Below are positions 34,474 through 45,113 of a DNA stretch of 64,000 bases, piece by piece; within the stretch, counting starts at the first letter, position 1, and every line of letters starts with the position of its first letter. The notes below the pieces were generated by a model. That model was not told where the DNA came from and did not search any database. It saw nothing but the letters and a program-made list of their open reading frames with translations. Source of the DNA: Ehretia macrophylla (Eukaryota; Streptophyta; Magnoliopsida; Boraginales; Ehretiaceae). The position numbers and the translations under genes are program-made. Where the stretch lies: the NCBI GenBank assembly GCA_037974665.1, contig CM075781.1, positions 31,969,235-32,033,234 on the forward strand, read 5' to 3'.

Positions 34474-35520
34474 TTTTCTTCAGTTGGGTTTAATTTTGAT
34501 TGGGGTTTTATGTCAGGGCTTGAAGAAGGAACCACATTTTTGACCCCATGTCCGGATCCGCCAGTAAAGAGAACGGAAGGGAAGTGAAAGGAAATATATC
34601 CCATAATTTTTTTGCCATCGTGTTAATGGTTTTAGGGGTATAATTCTCGCTTAAATGCGATAGGTATTAAAATTTGATGAGTTATAAATACCTGATTTTA
34701 ATGTAGAATATCAACTTTGTCATGAGCATATTACGGCGCCTCCATTAGTTAGAGGAGGTCAAGTATGATCAATTTGATGAGATAATGATTAACTATTTGC
34801 TCATATTAGTTAGAGGATTACATTAGTCAACAACTACCTTTAATTTAAAAAAAAAAAATGTCTAATGCACACAATGAACAATTCTATTTTGATAAAAAGT
34901 TAATACACACGAATCAACAAAACAATCGACTAAATAAATCATCTTTCTTCTCTTTCGGTAGTTCCACCGCCTTATCAAAGCTTCATCTCCCATCCTTTTC
35001 TTTCATCCCCCTTCCGTACCCTTCCCCCCTCTCTCTCTTCCTCTCTATTTTCTTATATATTCTAGCTTCTTTTTTGTTCCCGTTCCTCTCATGTAAAAGT
35101 TCATATTTGGTGTTTGATTTTTGGTTTTTTCTACTTCGTCGACCACAGTAGCTGCACTTTTGACCTCTCATTTTCTTCAACTGATGGCACTTCCCAGCTC
35201 CGGCAAGGCGATGGTGTATTTGTTGATGCGTTGATGTCTTATTCATCTCCTTAGCATTATGTGTACTGATTGTCTTTTTTTTATTAATGTGCGTGTATTT
35301 GTATATCATGTTTTCAATTAATAATATTATTTTTCGAATATATATATGATTTTGATACAATTAGTTGAGTCAGCACCTTATGGGAAAAAAGTTTCGATAC
35401 AATTAATTTTCTCAGCCCATGAGTGTAGCCATACAAATGAACAAAATTGAAAGTGTTACAAGATATGATTGTTGAGGAGCAAGAAAACAGCAATACCAAA
35501 AACAACGTTTTGCACGAGGA

Positions 35521-35704
35521 CAAGGGCGGATATAATTTTTTTTTTTAATGAGAATTAAAATTTAAAATTTAAAATATATTTTTTAATGAGAATTAAAATT
35601 CATATTTTTAACTGAAAATACATAAATATTTAATTTAAAAAAAAATACATAAAATTTTTCACTCTTTTTTTTCAATAGAGGCGTGCACACCCCCTCCGCC
35701 ATTA
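35521..35704. repeat. Short relative of the hAT-like MITE at 61,792
   Basis: Begins CAAGGGCGGAT and ends CCTCCGCCATTA, matching the terminal pattern of the element at 61,792-62,216 (CAAGGGCGGAAC ... CCTCCGCCAGTG). The interior shares 'aaaatacataaaattttt' tracts. No clear 8-bp duplication remains. Confidence 0.5.
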
Positions 35705-36216
35705 CCCCTGGGACGATCATAGGTACTTTATTGCACAATATATCGGGAAAAAAAATGTATAGAGGATGATTGAAAAGTGGCATGCCCGTAAACAATTAAG
35801 ATATATCGCCTTTTATATATAGCATGATCTATTTATTCACTTTTGTGTGGTACCTTTGAGATTAAAAGTCTTACACCGGGGTTCAGTACCTGAACACATG
35901 ATTTATAATTAAAAGAAGCATCACTTGACTGTTTAGGATAAACGTATAATTTTAACTAAAATCTAGAACTATAAAGCTATTAAAAGGCTACTTATCCAAT
36001 GATTTATAATTAAAAGTTTAGATATTTTTGAAATTCTAATGAATAATTTGAGATTTTAATCAGCAAGGATTCTATCAAACAAACAAAATAATTATAACAA
36101 TCACCATATATATATATTTTTTTTTGGGTCAGAAGATGATTTATTACAACTACCAAACAGTACAAAAAGTTCAATCGAAACTAGATGACGAGGCAGATGA
36201 TTATACACGCATGAGG

Positions 36217-36394
36217 TTCTAAAGAGAGTTGAAATACCAATCATGGGAGAGGAAACTTATCATAATTGCAAAATCAACTCAAACTGCCACATGAGTGGCC
36301 TAGCAAAAAAAATACTAAAGGGGGTTGAAACACTAACCACAGAGAGGCAACCTATCTTAATTGAAAAAATAACTTAAGCTGGTACATAGGCGGC
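36217..36394. repeat. Diverged tandem duplication, about 2 x 84 bp
   Basis: Units 36,217-36,300 and 36,313-36,394 share 'ctaaag(a/g)g(a/g)gttgaaa' and 'cttaattg/cataattg' blocks and end in 'gtggc/gcggc'. Similarity is about 70% by eye. Confidence 0.6.
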
Positions 36395-37057
36395 TTGTGT
36401 CTGCATATTATGAAGAACAAACGAAACACTCTGAGTACAATTTGAGAAAACCCAACAAATATCTGAACTAAGTAAGTAGCAGAATTCGAATCAAATATAC
36501 TAAAAGTGGGCCAATAACAATCTCTATATTCAAAACATCAAAAGTGTACACAATTTTTTATGTTTCTGCCCTGTAATTTGAAATTGAAAACAGTGGAAAG
36601 TTTCATAAAACAAACAAACAAATAACTAAAAAACTAAAAAAAAAACAAATAAATAAAATAATATTAGGGATTCAAGAGTGACCTAATAAAAGATTTACTC
36701 TCTATATGACAATTAAAGATTAGAGTCTTATTTCATGAATTTAGTGGCAAAAAAAAAATAATAATAACCAAACTTTCAAAATTAAACGAAGTCATAGAAT
36801 AATGTGATAACTTTGTTATAATTAAAAATTAAACCTATAGTCTCTTTTCACAAATGTTTCTTGATACTTTGTCTAATCTAAAAAAATGTATTGAATTACG
36901 TGATGCACTACAAAATTAATATCTTACCAGATACAATTTAGTTTTTCTTGGTGATTTCATCGTCGTTAAAAAAGAAATAACAAAAAAGATTTCCCGAAAT
37001 ATTATAAACAATTGGCCGAGAAAACGAGAGAAGAAAAATGAAAGAGAGAGAAAAAAA

Positions 37058-40000
37058 ATGCTGCGTTTAGCGAACAGCGTGGTTTTACCTTACAGGCAAA
37101 AGACACACACAACACACACTAGCCTTCCTTCTTCTTCTTCTTCTTCTTCTTCCACCTCACATCTGACATCATCGAAGAACTTCCAGTGGCAGCCATATAC
37201 AATTCTTCATTCTTCTTCACCACTTCATACTCCACAAAGTAATACTACTCTTCACTTTTGTTCCAGTTCATTGCAAATGGAAGCGGAAACTTCGCAGTCA
37301 CCGTCGCCGTCGCCGGTGGATGTGAAGCTGGAGGCGATTGAAGCAACCCCAGAAAGCTTCCAAGAGTTTGGGCAAGTGATCGAAGCTTCTCCTGACGGCG
37401 ATGAATTTGGACCGCGTGATGCGCAGCTTGACCTCAGCCGTGGTATCCCAAGGTTTTTCATCTATCTGGTTTATTTTTTTATTTTTTAATCTTATCTGTC
37501 ACAAAAATGCACACTTCTTTACAGTACTTGAGTTTATCATGATTGTTGTAGACTTTTTGGGTGCTGATAATCTAATGTTGAAGACGATAAATAAATATAA
37601 TGAAATTGTCTCTAATAGTTTAAGCTTTTTGATAAGGTAGTAATTTAATATGGTATACAAAACTGTTTGGGTTCAAGTCTGGCTGCCTCCCATTGAAAAA
37701 CAAAAAATTAGTCCAAGAGCAAGGCCAAGTCTCGGCCCCGCGCCTCTTAACAGTGTGTTTGGATTGGGGGAAATGGGGGGAAGGGGATGGTTAGTAAGGG
37801 GAGGGGTTGAGTCCTTACCGTGTTTGGTTTGTGAGGAAATAGGGGGAAGCGGTATAGAGGTTTATGAGGAAATAGAGGGAAGTGGTATAGAGGGGTGAGT
37901 CTCACCCCTCCATACCCCAGAATATGGTAACTCCGATTTGGGGTAAAATGGGGGAGGGGAAAATACTGTTTACTGTAATGACAATGTTGCCTTTTTTTTT
38001 TTTTTTTCTCATCAAATTATGAAAGTTTAATATAAAATAAGAAAAGGTTATAAAAGTCATTTTACACAAATTTTTTTTCCCGCCTTTCTATTTTCTTTCT
38101 AATATAGACAAAGGACACTCATCATCTTTTATGATCATCTCCTTTATAAAATTATATAATCCAAACATGATTTGACCTCCTCCACTAATTTATTTTATTA
38201 TACTCTCCCTTCCTTTCCTTTATTAAACTTTCTCCCTCTCAATCCAAACACACCCTAAAACAAAAAGAGGTTCACGTGCAAGCTCAAAAATAAATCTTGC
38301 CGATGTGTGTTGAGGAATAAATAAATATAATAAATATCTTCCCCTCTACTCATTTAAAAACAAAAGAAAAAGGTCTACTTGCAAAGCTCAAGAACGAATT
38401 TCGCCTGACTTGTTGAAGACAATAAGTAAATACGATAAATTCCTCTTTTACAATTTAAACTTATAATTTAATATCTAATAACCTATGTGTTTTATAACAA
38501 TGTATAGAAAAACCTCCAATGGGTTCCGGATATTGAGCGGTAGTGAGTGCCATTCTTATAAATCATAGGGCTTCATGAATTATTACTTTATCACATGGTC
38601 TAACATGCGGCGTTAGTAGAAAGGCAGGGTTTTTTGCACTTTACCCTAATATACTAGAACTTTGTTCAACTTGATGCTAACAGTAGAGTAGTTTTTTGGA
38701 GAGCATTTGGGGTGGATAAATAGCTTGTAATTTGCAAATAACATGTTGAATTTTGTTATGTATCTCTAGGTGATATAGAATAAGTGAAGTCTAGTTACGG
38801 GAACATTAAGATGAGAATAATCGATTAGGGTGTTATGCAATTAGATAAGGTTAACGAATAATGAGGCTGTTTATGGTTCTTGAATTGAACCTTTGCAAGG
38901 AATGGTGAAGCCGCTGGATACTTGGGCAAAAGATTTTTGGAAGGGTAAAGTGCAAAATACTACTTGTATTTTGTCAAAACTGCATGTTAGACTTGTTTTA
39001 CTGTAATAATCTAATACTAATCCGATGATTCATAGGGTATTAGGATTTGTAAGAACGTGAATTAGTGTCATGTTATGACGGGAGTTTATTGTCACATTCT
39101 TATAATTCAGAGGGGTTATTCAATTATTACACTGAGGCATGGTCTAATGTGCAATTTTGACAAATAAAAAGGGGTTTTGGGGGTCTTTTGTGGTTTACCC
39201 TTGTTGAAATATAAGTTTTTGTTATAATAAAAATTACGGGAACAAAAAAAAAAAGAAGAAAAAAACAAAGTCAAATTTAATAATTTATGTTTTGGAACAT
39301 TTCATGAAGGAGAAGAAATGATTGATTTATCCTCCTTCCGCTTTTGGTCTGTTTCTGATGGGGGTTGCAGTTAATGGAAACTTCGGAGATATCAAGATAA
39401 CATCTTAGTGTGGCCGCCTGGCTGAGGCATTTTGGGTTGTATACTCGTGCAAGAAAAGAAAATCAATTTTTTTCCTTAAATTGTATTTCTTTCCAGTCCA
39501 TGACTATATTAAAGAATCTATGTTAGCTAGACGGATCAAATAAATCATAGTGTTGTCTCAATGTGTTATAACAGGTTCTACATCATGCATTTAAAAGACC
39601 GGCCACTCAAGTTTTCGGCCATAACACATCATGCTAGTGTGACCCAGTGTCTTGGTTCAATAGGTGGGCATGTTTGGTATCTTGGAGTAGCTAAGCCATC
39701 TATTGTGGATCCTACTGAAACAAAGGGCACCATGGGTGCTGATGTTGTGGGATCACACTGTGGTCATTTTTACGTGCCTCCAGCTGTTGAAGATGTGCGT
39801 GTTTTTAGAATTACAGGCCCCAAGTTTCTGAAACTAAATCGGGGTACATGGCATGCTGGGCCACTGTTTAAACCAGATACCATGGACTTTTACAATCTGG
39901 AGTTGAGCAACACCAATGTAAGAACTTCTTACTTTTGCTCTCTTTTAGATTTATAGATGTACAGGCAGAGTAAGCTTTGTGTTTGATTTGTAGAGGCCCC

Positions 40001-41578
40001 AGATGAATGGCTAGTTTCTTTATACCACAAAGATTTTGTTTATATTCAATATAAATAGCTGGATTGCTGTGAACATCTATGTTCGTGATATTTAATCTAT
40101 TTAACCATGAATCTGGCCAAAGTCTTAATATCAGCCACTGTTCTAGCGAGCAATTTTAGGCATTCCTTTTAAAATTTTATTGACACGCGTACTTATGATC
40201 CTTTGTACTTAAAAACTTTTGTTAGACCGCTCACTGAAAGCTAGGTTGACAAAATGAAAACAAGAGAATTCCCTTGATACTTCAGGCTAAATTAGAAGAC
40301 TTATCCGTCTTCAAATGGATATGCCCATTTCCATATCTTCTCACCTGTTAATTGTCACACCTCCTGGTTAAACAGGAAGATCAGCCTATTCTCGTCCTGC
40401 ATTTTGCTGTGTGTTTTCTGGGCTTACTTGTAGCACCTTTGGCTTGAATCAAATTTGTTTGCTTAGTTCACATTTATTAGGCTTCATTATAGCTTACATA
40501 ATCTCTTTGAATATGATGCTTGTGGGGTTTAAATGTGGTCAACCTTCACTACTTTGCCGAGAAAAGCTTTTTGGAAAATTTGTTAAGTGTAAAGAATACT
40601 ATGATCTGTGTGCACTGGGTAAAGGTGAACCTGGGTTGTGCGTACTGCAGTAAAGGTGAATTTGGGTAGTGCTAACCTGTGCATGGAGAGTGTGCCTGTT
40701 TCTTTACTCGGTTTGCTTTACGTTGCTGTTTGTTTTTCATATTTTTGCTTCATGTATAACTGAAAACTGTTTCTTTCTTTTGGTTTATGATTGCTGCTCT
40801 TTCTGCAGTTTGTTTAGGTCATGCATGATTAGTTTACTGGTAGGTTACTTCGTTGAAGTTACTATATCCCATAACAAAGATTTCAAGCATTGATAAGCTA
40901 GTAATTTGTGATCGGTAACTTGGCCAAAGGGGGCTACTTATATTCCAGGGGCCTCAATTGGCATAAATGATTCGTGGAGTTACATGGAGGTTTTAATGCT
41001 TTAGTGCTAACAGATATCTTTTGACAACACTCATATTCCTCCAAAGCTTGAAATCTTAGGACATGGATCTTCTTCATTCCACTGAGCTTTACTGGTGCAG
41101 CACATTTTTCCATTTAAGGTGTACCATTACCGACCCTCACGAAAGAAATCTCAATGCCAAGTTAAATCTTGACTGCTACCATGGCTAGTTTTGTTTGCAC
41201 CTTCAATGGCAGCAATCAAGGACTCCATGATGGTTTATGTCATTTTGACATGAATGATACTTATGTTTCTGTTCTTCATTCCATTCATATTATACTACCA
41301 ATTGTTGGCTCCCCCATAGGCTTCTTCCACAGCTCTGGGGTCTTCGACAAGGGAATCCACTATCTACTTTTCTTTGCTCGGGGTTGTCACCTCACATTTA
41401 AGCTTAGTTTACGTCATCTAAATTGTGCACTGTGTCGTTCTCTTTCTCCCTCTTTGGCGTTTACTGCCTGATGAATGGAAGTTGTGCTGATAGGTTTTAC
41501 CTCCGTATGCAGGTGGTTGATCACACGACGCACGACTTCATGAAGAAGAATAATGTGGTTTTCTTACTGGATGAGTAA
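37058..41578 (+). CDS. Ureidoglycolate hydrolase/lyase-like cupin protein
   Basis: Belongs to the plant family annotated as ureidoglycolate hydrolase (Arabidopsis At2g35810-At2g35830; AllA-type cupin fold), linked by name to purine and ureide breakdown. The plant enzyme activity is not firmly established. Three exons: 37058-37452, 39575-39917 and 41513-41578, GT-AG and in phase, giving 267 aa. Conserved blocks are FGPRDAQLDLSRGIPRFYIM, ITHHASVTQCLGSIGGHVWY, SHCGHFYVPPAVEDVRVF, LNRGTWHAGPLF and DFYNLELSNTNVVDHTTHDF, with several His residues suited to a metal or active site. The first 73 residues are Ser/Thr-rich, partly encoded by a (TTC)n run near 37,129-37,152, and look like a transit peptide. 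The second ATG at 37277 gives a 194-aa protein close to the usual family length. Intron 1 holds two MITEs. Exon 3 is duplicated as a damaged copy at 46,503. Confidence 0.88.
37751..38256. repeat. Foldback MITE in intron 1 of the cupin gene
   Basis: The left end CAGTGTGTTTGGATTGGGGG is matched by the reverse complement of the right end, AGGGTGTGTTTGGATTGAGA. The left arm is G-rich, the right arm C/T-rich. About 506 bp, non-coding. The GTGTTTGGAT terminus is typical of plant MITEs. A 2-3 bp target site (TA/TAA) cannot be settled. Confidence 0.7.
38943..39200. repeat. Mutator-like MITE in intron 1 of the cupin gene
   Basis: The left end GGGTAAAGTGCAAAATAC and the reverse complement of the right end GGGTAAACCACAAAAGAC form inverted repeats that continue through 'gtcaaaa(c/t)tgca' and 'tgtaataat'. 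The flanking 9-mers TTTTTGGAA and TTGTTGAAA agree at 7 of 9 positions. A partial second copy of the right half lies at about 38,540-38,657. Confidence 0.65.
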
Positions 41579-42193
41579 TATAATTTTCCGATTGCATGCT
41601 CTTCAATGAAACAAAAAGAGGGCTCAAAAGAGAGAGGAGGTGGTTCATATGTTAATTGTATTTAGTTGATGTAATTACAGAATGCTACTTGTGTGTAATA
41701 TGTAAGGATGTCTCCGCACGAAGCTGTTTTCTTTCGTGTCAAGCCAGTTCATGAATGAATGGCAATCATGAGTGTCAATCGGCCTAGGTTTGGTCGTGGT
41801 CAAGCCTCGAGCCTTTCTTATGGGGTGTACCATCTTAAAAGCTGATAACAGCGCTTCTTGTATGTTTTTGGCTAAATTCAGTTGCCTGATATTGTTAATT
41901 TTATAGATTTTCAACATTTTGTCAAATGGATGGAAAACATCTCTTGCCCACAAATCTTGGCCGACCTTATTGCTTTGGAGTATGTATTAAAGTACACCGC
42001 TATATGACAGAGTTTATATTCTTAGACAGATCTATCGAGTTCTGTCTAAAATAATTACTCGTCGTAAAAAATCTCTCTCATTTTATTTGCAGGATAACAA
42101 GGAGTTGATATTATCGATGGTTTTACAAAATATAGACTAGGCAATAATTTTCCAGTGATCCAAGTTACAATTATCCAAGTTTGCCTATGAATC

Positions 42194-42490
42194 CTTGCGG
42201 AAAGTCTTTTTTTAGTACTTGTTAGCGTCCCTTCCTCCTTCCTATGTACCCAGTCTACGAACCTGGCCTAATTTAATAGGCCTTTCACGCCCTGAAAACA
42301 TCGATGCAACATGGTTTCTAGGATGGCTCTTACTGGAATTTCTTCACTCAATTATCAAGATTAAAGCGACTTTTTGCTTTTGCTCGCCAATAGCTGCGCC
42401 TTTTCTCTTTCTACGTCCCCGAGACCAGTACTATTCTGATCGAAGCTATAAGCATCATAAACGAAAGCATAAATCTGTTGACAAAAAAGA
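42194..42490. other. About 300-bp segment present only in copy A
   Basis: It is inserted between 'tccaagtttgc' and 'gcataaatctgaaatcaatt', which are adjacent in copy B (48,925-48,955). It is more complex and GC-richer than its surroundings. A frame ending in a Lys/His/Arg-rich stretch (SDRSYKHHKRKHKSVDKK) is open, but I cannot identify it. Captured exon or organellar DNA are both possible. Confidence 0.5.
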
Positions 42491-42719
42491 AAAAAAAGCA
42501 TAAATCTGAAATCAATTGTAACACAAATGAACTTCTATGTGACATCTCAAGTTAAATAAAGTGGTAACTTTCTAGAATTTGCATTAATTTCAATTGTTAA
42601 GAATTTACAGAAATCATGTGCTTATTATGATGTATTTTTAAGATTCAAAATGACATAAAATAAAAGAAAATGTGATAAACTATTCTAAAAGTTCGAATGA
42701 CCAAAATCTAAGCCATATG

Positions 42720-42830
42720 AAAATTAAATAATGAAGTCTACAATAATAGAGATTAAATTGACTAATTTTGAATAATAAAAACAAATTTAAAATTTTAGCA
42801 AAATAATATGAACTGTTTGTGTAATTTTTA
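42720..42830. repeat. Fragment related to the MITE at 113-487
   Basis: Shares 'attaaattgactaattttgaataataaaaa' in two blocks and the following A/T pattern with the right arm of the element at 113-487. The left arm is missing. Confidence 0.55.
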
Positions 42831-42968
42831 AGACAATGACACACACAAACCTATTCTCTTTTTTCCCAAAAGTGTACAATCACCAAAGCGAACCGTACAA
42901 CACTGCGTTTTGAAGGATAGGAACCCATATAGATTATAGCCCCAAAAGGAGCAAATTTGAGAACAAAA

Positions 42969-45113
42969 ATGGCGTCTGGTGAGGTTATAAAGGCAACAGC
43001 GAAATCTCCCTCCGTTTCCCTCCACCTCCCTTCCCTCCTCTCCGTGCTCTCCTCCCTCTTCGCCCACAACAAATTCTCGGACGCCAAATCTCTCCTCCTC
43101 AACTTCATCTCCGCCGATCACCCGCATCACCGCCTCCACCGCCACCTCCTCCACCCTTCCAAACCCCTTCCGCAACCCACTAAAGCGTTACTAGACACCT
43201 CCATCTCCGCCTACTGCCAATGCGGCCGCCCCCATCTCGCTGCCCAGGTTTTCAAGAAGATGAAGCGCTTACGCCTTCGCCCCAATCTGCTTACCTGCAA
43301 TACACTCCTGAATTCGTTGGTAAAGTATCGGTCTACCAATACTTCTCATTTTTGTAAAGAGTTGTTGAGTGACGCTGTTAAGCTTGGCGTTAAGCCGAAT
43401 ACGAATACGTTTAATATTTTGATTAGGGGATATTGTTTGGAATATAAGTTTAAGGATGCTATTGATTTGTTGAATAAGATGTGTGAATTTGAATGCAAGC
43501 CGGATAATGTGAGTTATAATACGATACTGGATGCTTTGTGCAAGAAGGGGAGGTTGAATGAGGTTCGGGATTTGTTGGCAGATATGAAGAGTAGAGGGTT
43601 GGTTCCCAATAGGAATACGTATAACATTTTGGTTTATGGGTATTGTAAGATGGGGTGGTTGAAGGATGCGGCTAAGATTGTCGAATTGATGACGCAAAAC
43701 AATTTGCTGCCTGATCTTTGGACCTATAATATGTTGATTAATGGGTTGTGTAATGAGGGGAGGGTCGACGAGGCGTTTAAGTTGCGGGATGAAATGGAGG
43801 GGTTGAAATTGTTGCCAGATGTGGTTACTTATAATACTCTGATTAATGCATCTCTTGAGGCAAAAAGGAGTTCCGTTGCGTTTAATTTGCTTGAGCACAT
43901 GAAGGAGACAGGAATTAAGCCAAATGAGATTACTTTTAACATTCTGATTAAGTGGTATTGTAAAGAAGGGAGGATGGATGAAGCTAACGATGCAGTTAGG
44001 AGGATGGAAGAAAGTGGGATTACCCCGGATTGTGTCACCTACAATACTTTGATTAGTGCTTTTTGTAAAGCTGGGAACTTGGCTCAGGCCTTTGCGACGA
44101 TGAAAAAAATGGGCAGTAAGGGTTTGAAGATGGATACTGTGACCCTTAATACTGCTCTTCATACACTCTGCCAAGAGAAGAAGCTTAGCGAGGCCTATGA
44201 GTTGCTTGAGAGTGCACGTAAACGAGGTTATATTGTGGATGAAGTAAGCTATGGCACTCTGATTGTTGGGTATTTCAAGGATGAAAATGTGGATAAAGCT
44301 ATCAAGGTTTGGGATGAGATGAAAGAGAGAGGGATTATTCCTACTCTTGTTACGTACAACTCTATCATTGGAGGGCTCTGCAAGTCAGGTAAAACTGAAC
44401 AAGCAATAAGTAAGCTGAATGAACTTTTAGAGAATGGATTGGTTCCTGATGAAACAACATATAACACAATCATCCATGGATATTGTTGGGAGGGAAATAT
44501 TGAGAAAGCATTTCTATTTCATAACAAAATGGTTGAGAATTCATTTAAGCCCGATGTCTTCACATGCAATATTCTTCTTCGTGGACTTTGTAGAGAAGGG
44601 ATGCTTGAAAAAGCTATTAAGCTATTCAACACATGGATCTCCAAAGGGAAAACTATTGATGCTGTAACTTATAATACATTGATAGCAGCCCTATCTAAGG
44701 ATGGGAGACTGGATGATGCTTTGGCCCTAGTTGCCGAAATGGAAGAAAAGAAACTAGGGCCTGATAGTTACACATGCAGTGCGCTTCTTGGCACACTAAC
44801 TGATGCCGGAAGGATGAAAGAGGCAGAGGATCTTATTTCAAAAACAATTGAGAGAGGAAAATCACCTGAAGAGACTCTACCAATAAATAAAGGTCAAGAT
44901 GTGGCTATTAATGAATCTTCAGATAAATCAGATCCGGGTTCTGTAACTTATTCAGAAGAGATTATTGAGCTTTGTGCTGAAGGGAAATTTAAGGAAGCAA
45001 TGCATATCTTTGGAGAACTGACTCAGAAAGGTGTTCCCTTAAACAAGTCCACTTATATTACATTAATGAATGGACTTATCAAGAGGAGAAAAGGCACAGA
45101 GAAGGTGGTTTGA
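42969..45113 (+). CDS. P-type PPR protein with LYR-gene-derived start (chimeric)
   Basis: Intronless frame of 714 aa. From about residue 60 to the C-terminus it is a continuous array of 35-residue P-class PPR motifs (for example VTYNTLIS.FCKAGNLAQAF), predicted to bind organellar RNA. Residues 1-12, MASGEVIKATAK, are nearly identical to residues 1-12 of the LYR protein at 51,041 (MASSEGIKATAK). The preceding 50 or so bases of leader also match the LYR leader. From SVSLHLPSLL onward it matches the PPR locus on the minus strand at 34,240 and below. The junction lies at 43,004-43,006. The ATG at 42,969 was chosen over an upstream TTG because it aligns with the LYR start. The frame is intact. Residues 1-50 are Ser/Leu/Lys-rich and may still serve as an organelle presequence. 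Confidence 0.88.
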   Translation: MASGEVIKATAKSPSVSLHLPSLLSVLSSLFAHNKFSDAKSLLLNFISADHPHHRLHRHLLHPSKPLPQPTKALLDTSISAYCQCGRPHLAAQVFKKMKRLRLRPNLLTCNTLLNSLVKYRSTNTSHFCKELLSDAVKLGVKPNTNTFNILIRGYCLEYKFKDAIDLLNKMCEFECKPDNVSYNTILDALCKKGRLNEVRDLLADMKSRGLVPNRNTYNILVYGYCKMGWLKDAAKIVELMTQNNLLPDLWTYNMLINGLCNEGRVDEAFKLRDEMEGLKLLPDVVTYNTLINASLEAKRSSVAFNLLEHMKETGIKPNEITFNILIKWYCKEGRMDEANDAVRRMEESGITPDCVTYNTLISAFCKAGNLAQAFATMKKMGSKGLKMDTVTLNTALHTLCQEKKLSEAYELLESARKRGYIVDEVSYGTLIVGYFKDENVDKAIKVWDEMKERGIIPTLVTYNSIIGGLCKSGKTEQAISKLNELLENGLVPDETTYNTIIHGYCWEGNIEKAFLFHNKMVENSFKPDVFTCNILLRGLCREGMLEKAIKLFNTWISKGKTIDAVTYNTLIAALSKDGRLDDALALVAEMEEKKLGPDSYTCSALLGTLTDAGRMKEAEDLISKTIERGKSPEETLPINKGQDVAINESSDKSDPGSVTYSEEIIELCAEGKFKEAMHIFGELTQKGVPLNKSTYITLMNGLIKRRKGTEKVV

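Larger units (their letters stand above)
34474..37057. other. Divergent intergenic region (PPR / ureidoglycolate hydrolase-like)
   Basis: Holds two divergent 5' flanks, a short hAT-family MITE and a diverged tandem duplication. The pyrimidine-rich frame at 34,858-35,151 is low complexity and not supported as a gene. Confidence 0.45.
41472..43004. repeat. Tandem duplication, copy A (cupin exon 3 to LYR 5' end)
   Basis: Collinear matches with copy B (46,457-51,076): cupin exon 3 and its acceptor region, the 'tgtctccgca ... gaggtgtaccatctta' block, the 'ctgtctaaaataa' block, the 'acatctcaagttaaata' block, the 'acacaaacctattctctt' block and 'cccatatagatta ... ggcaacagc'. Copy A is short because copy B gained several insertions. 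It breaks at 43,004/43,006, where PPR-derived DNA begins. Confidence 0.85.

Noticed and set aside
42957-42968. Upstream in-frame start of the chimeric PPR gene
   Set aside because: The codon is TTG. The ATG at 42,969 aligns with the LYR start at 51,041. The same applies to 51,029.
43269-44174. 301-codon open frame on the minus strand
   Set aside because: Antisense to the intact PPR gene. The matching antisense frame (288 codons, 32,846-33,712) exists over the other PPR copy, so it reflects PPR codon periodicity, not a gene.
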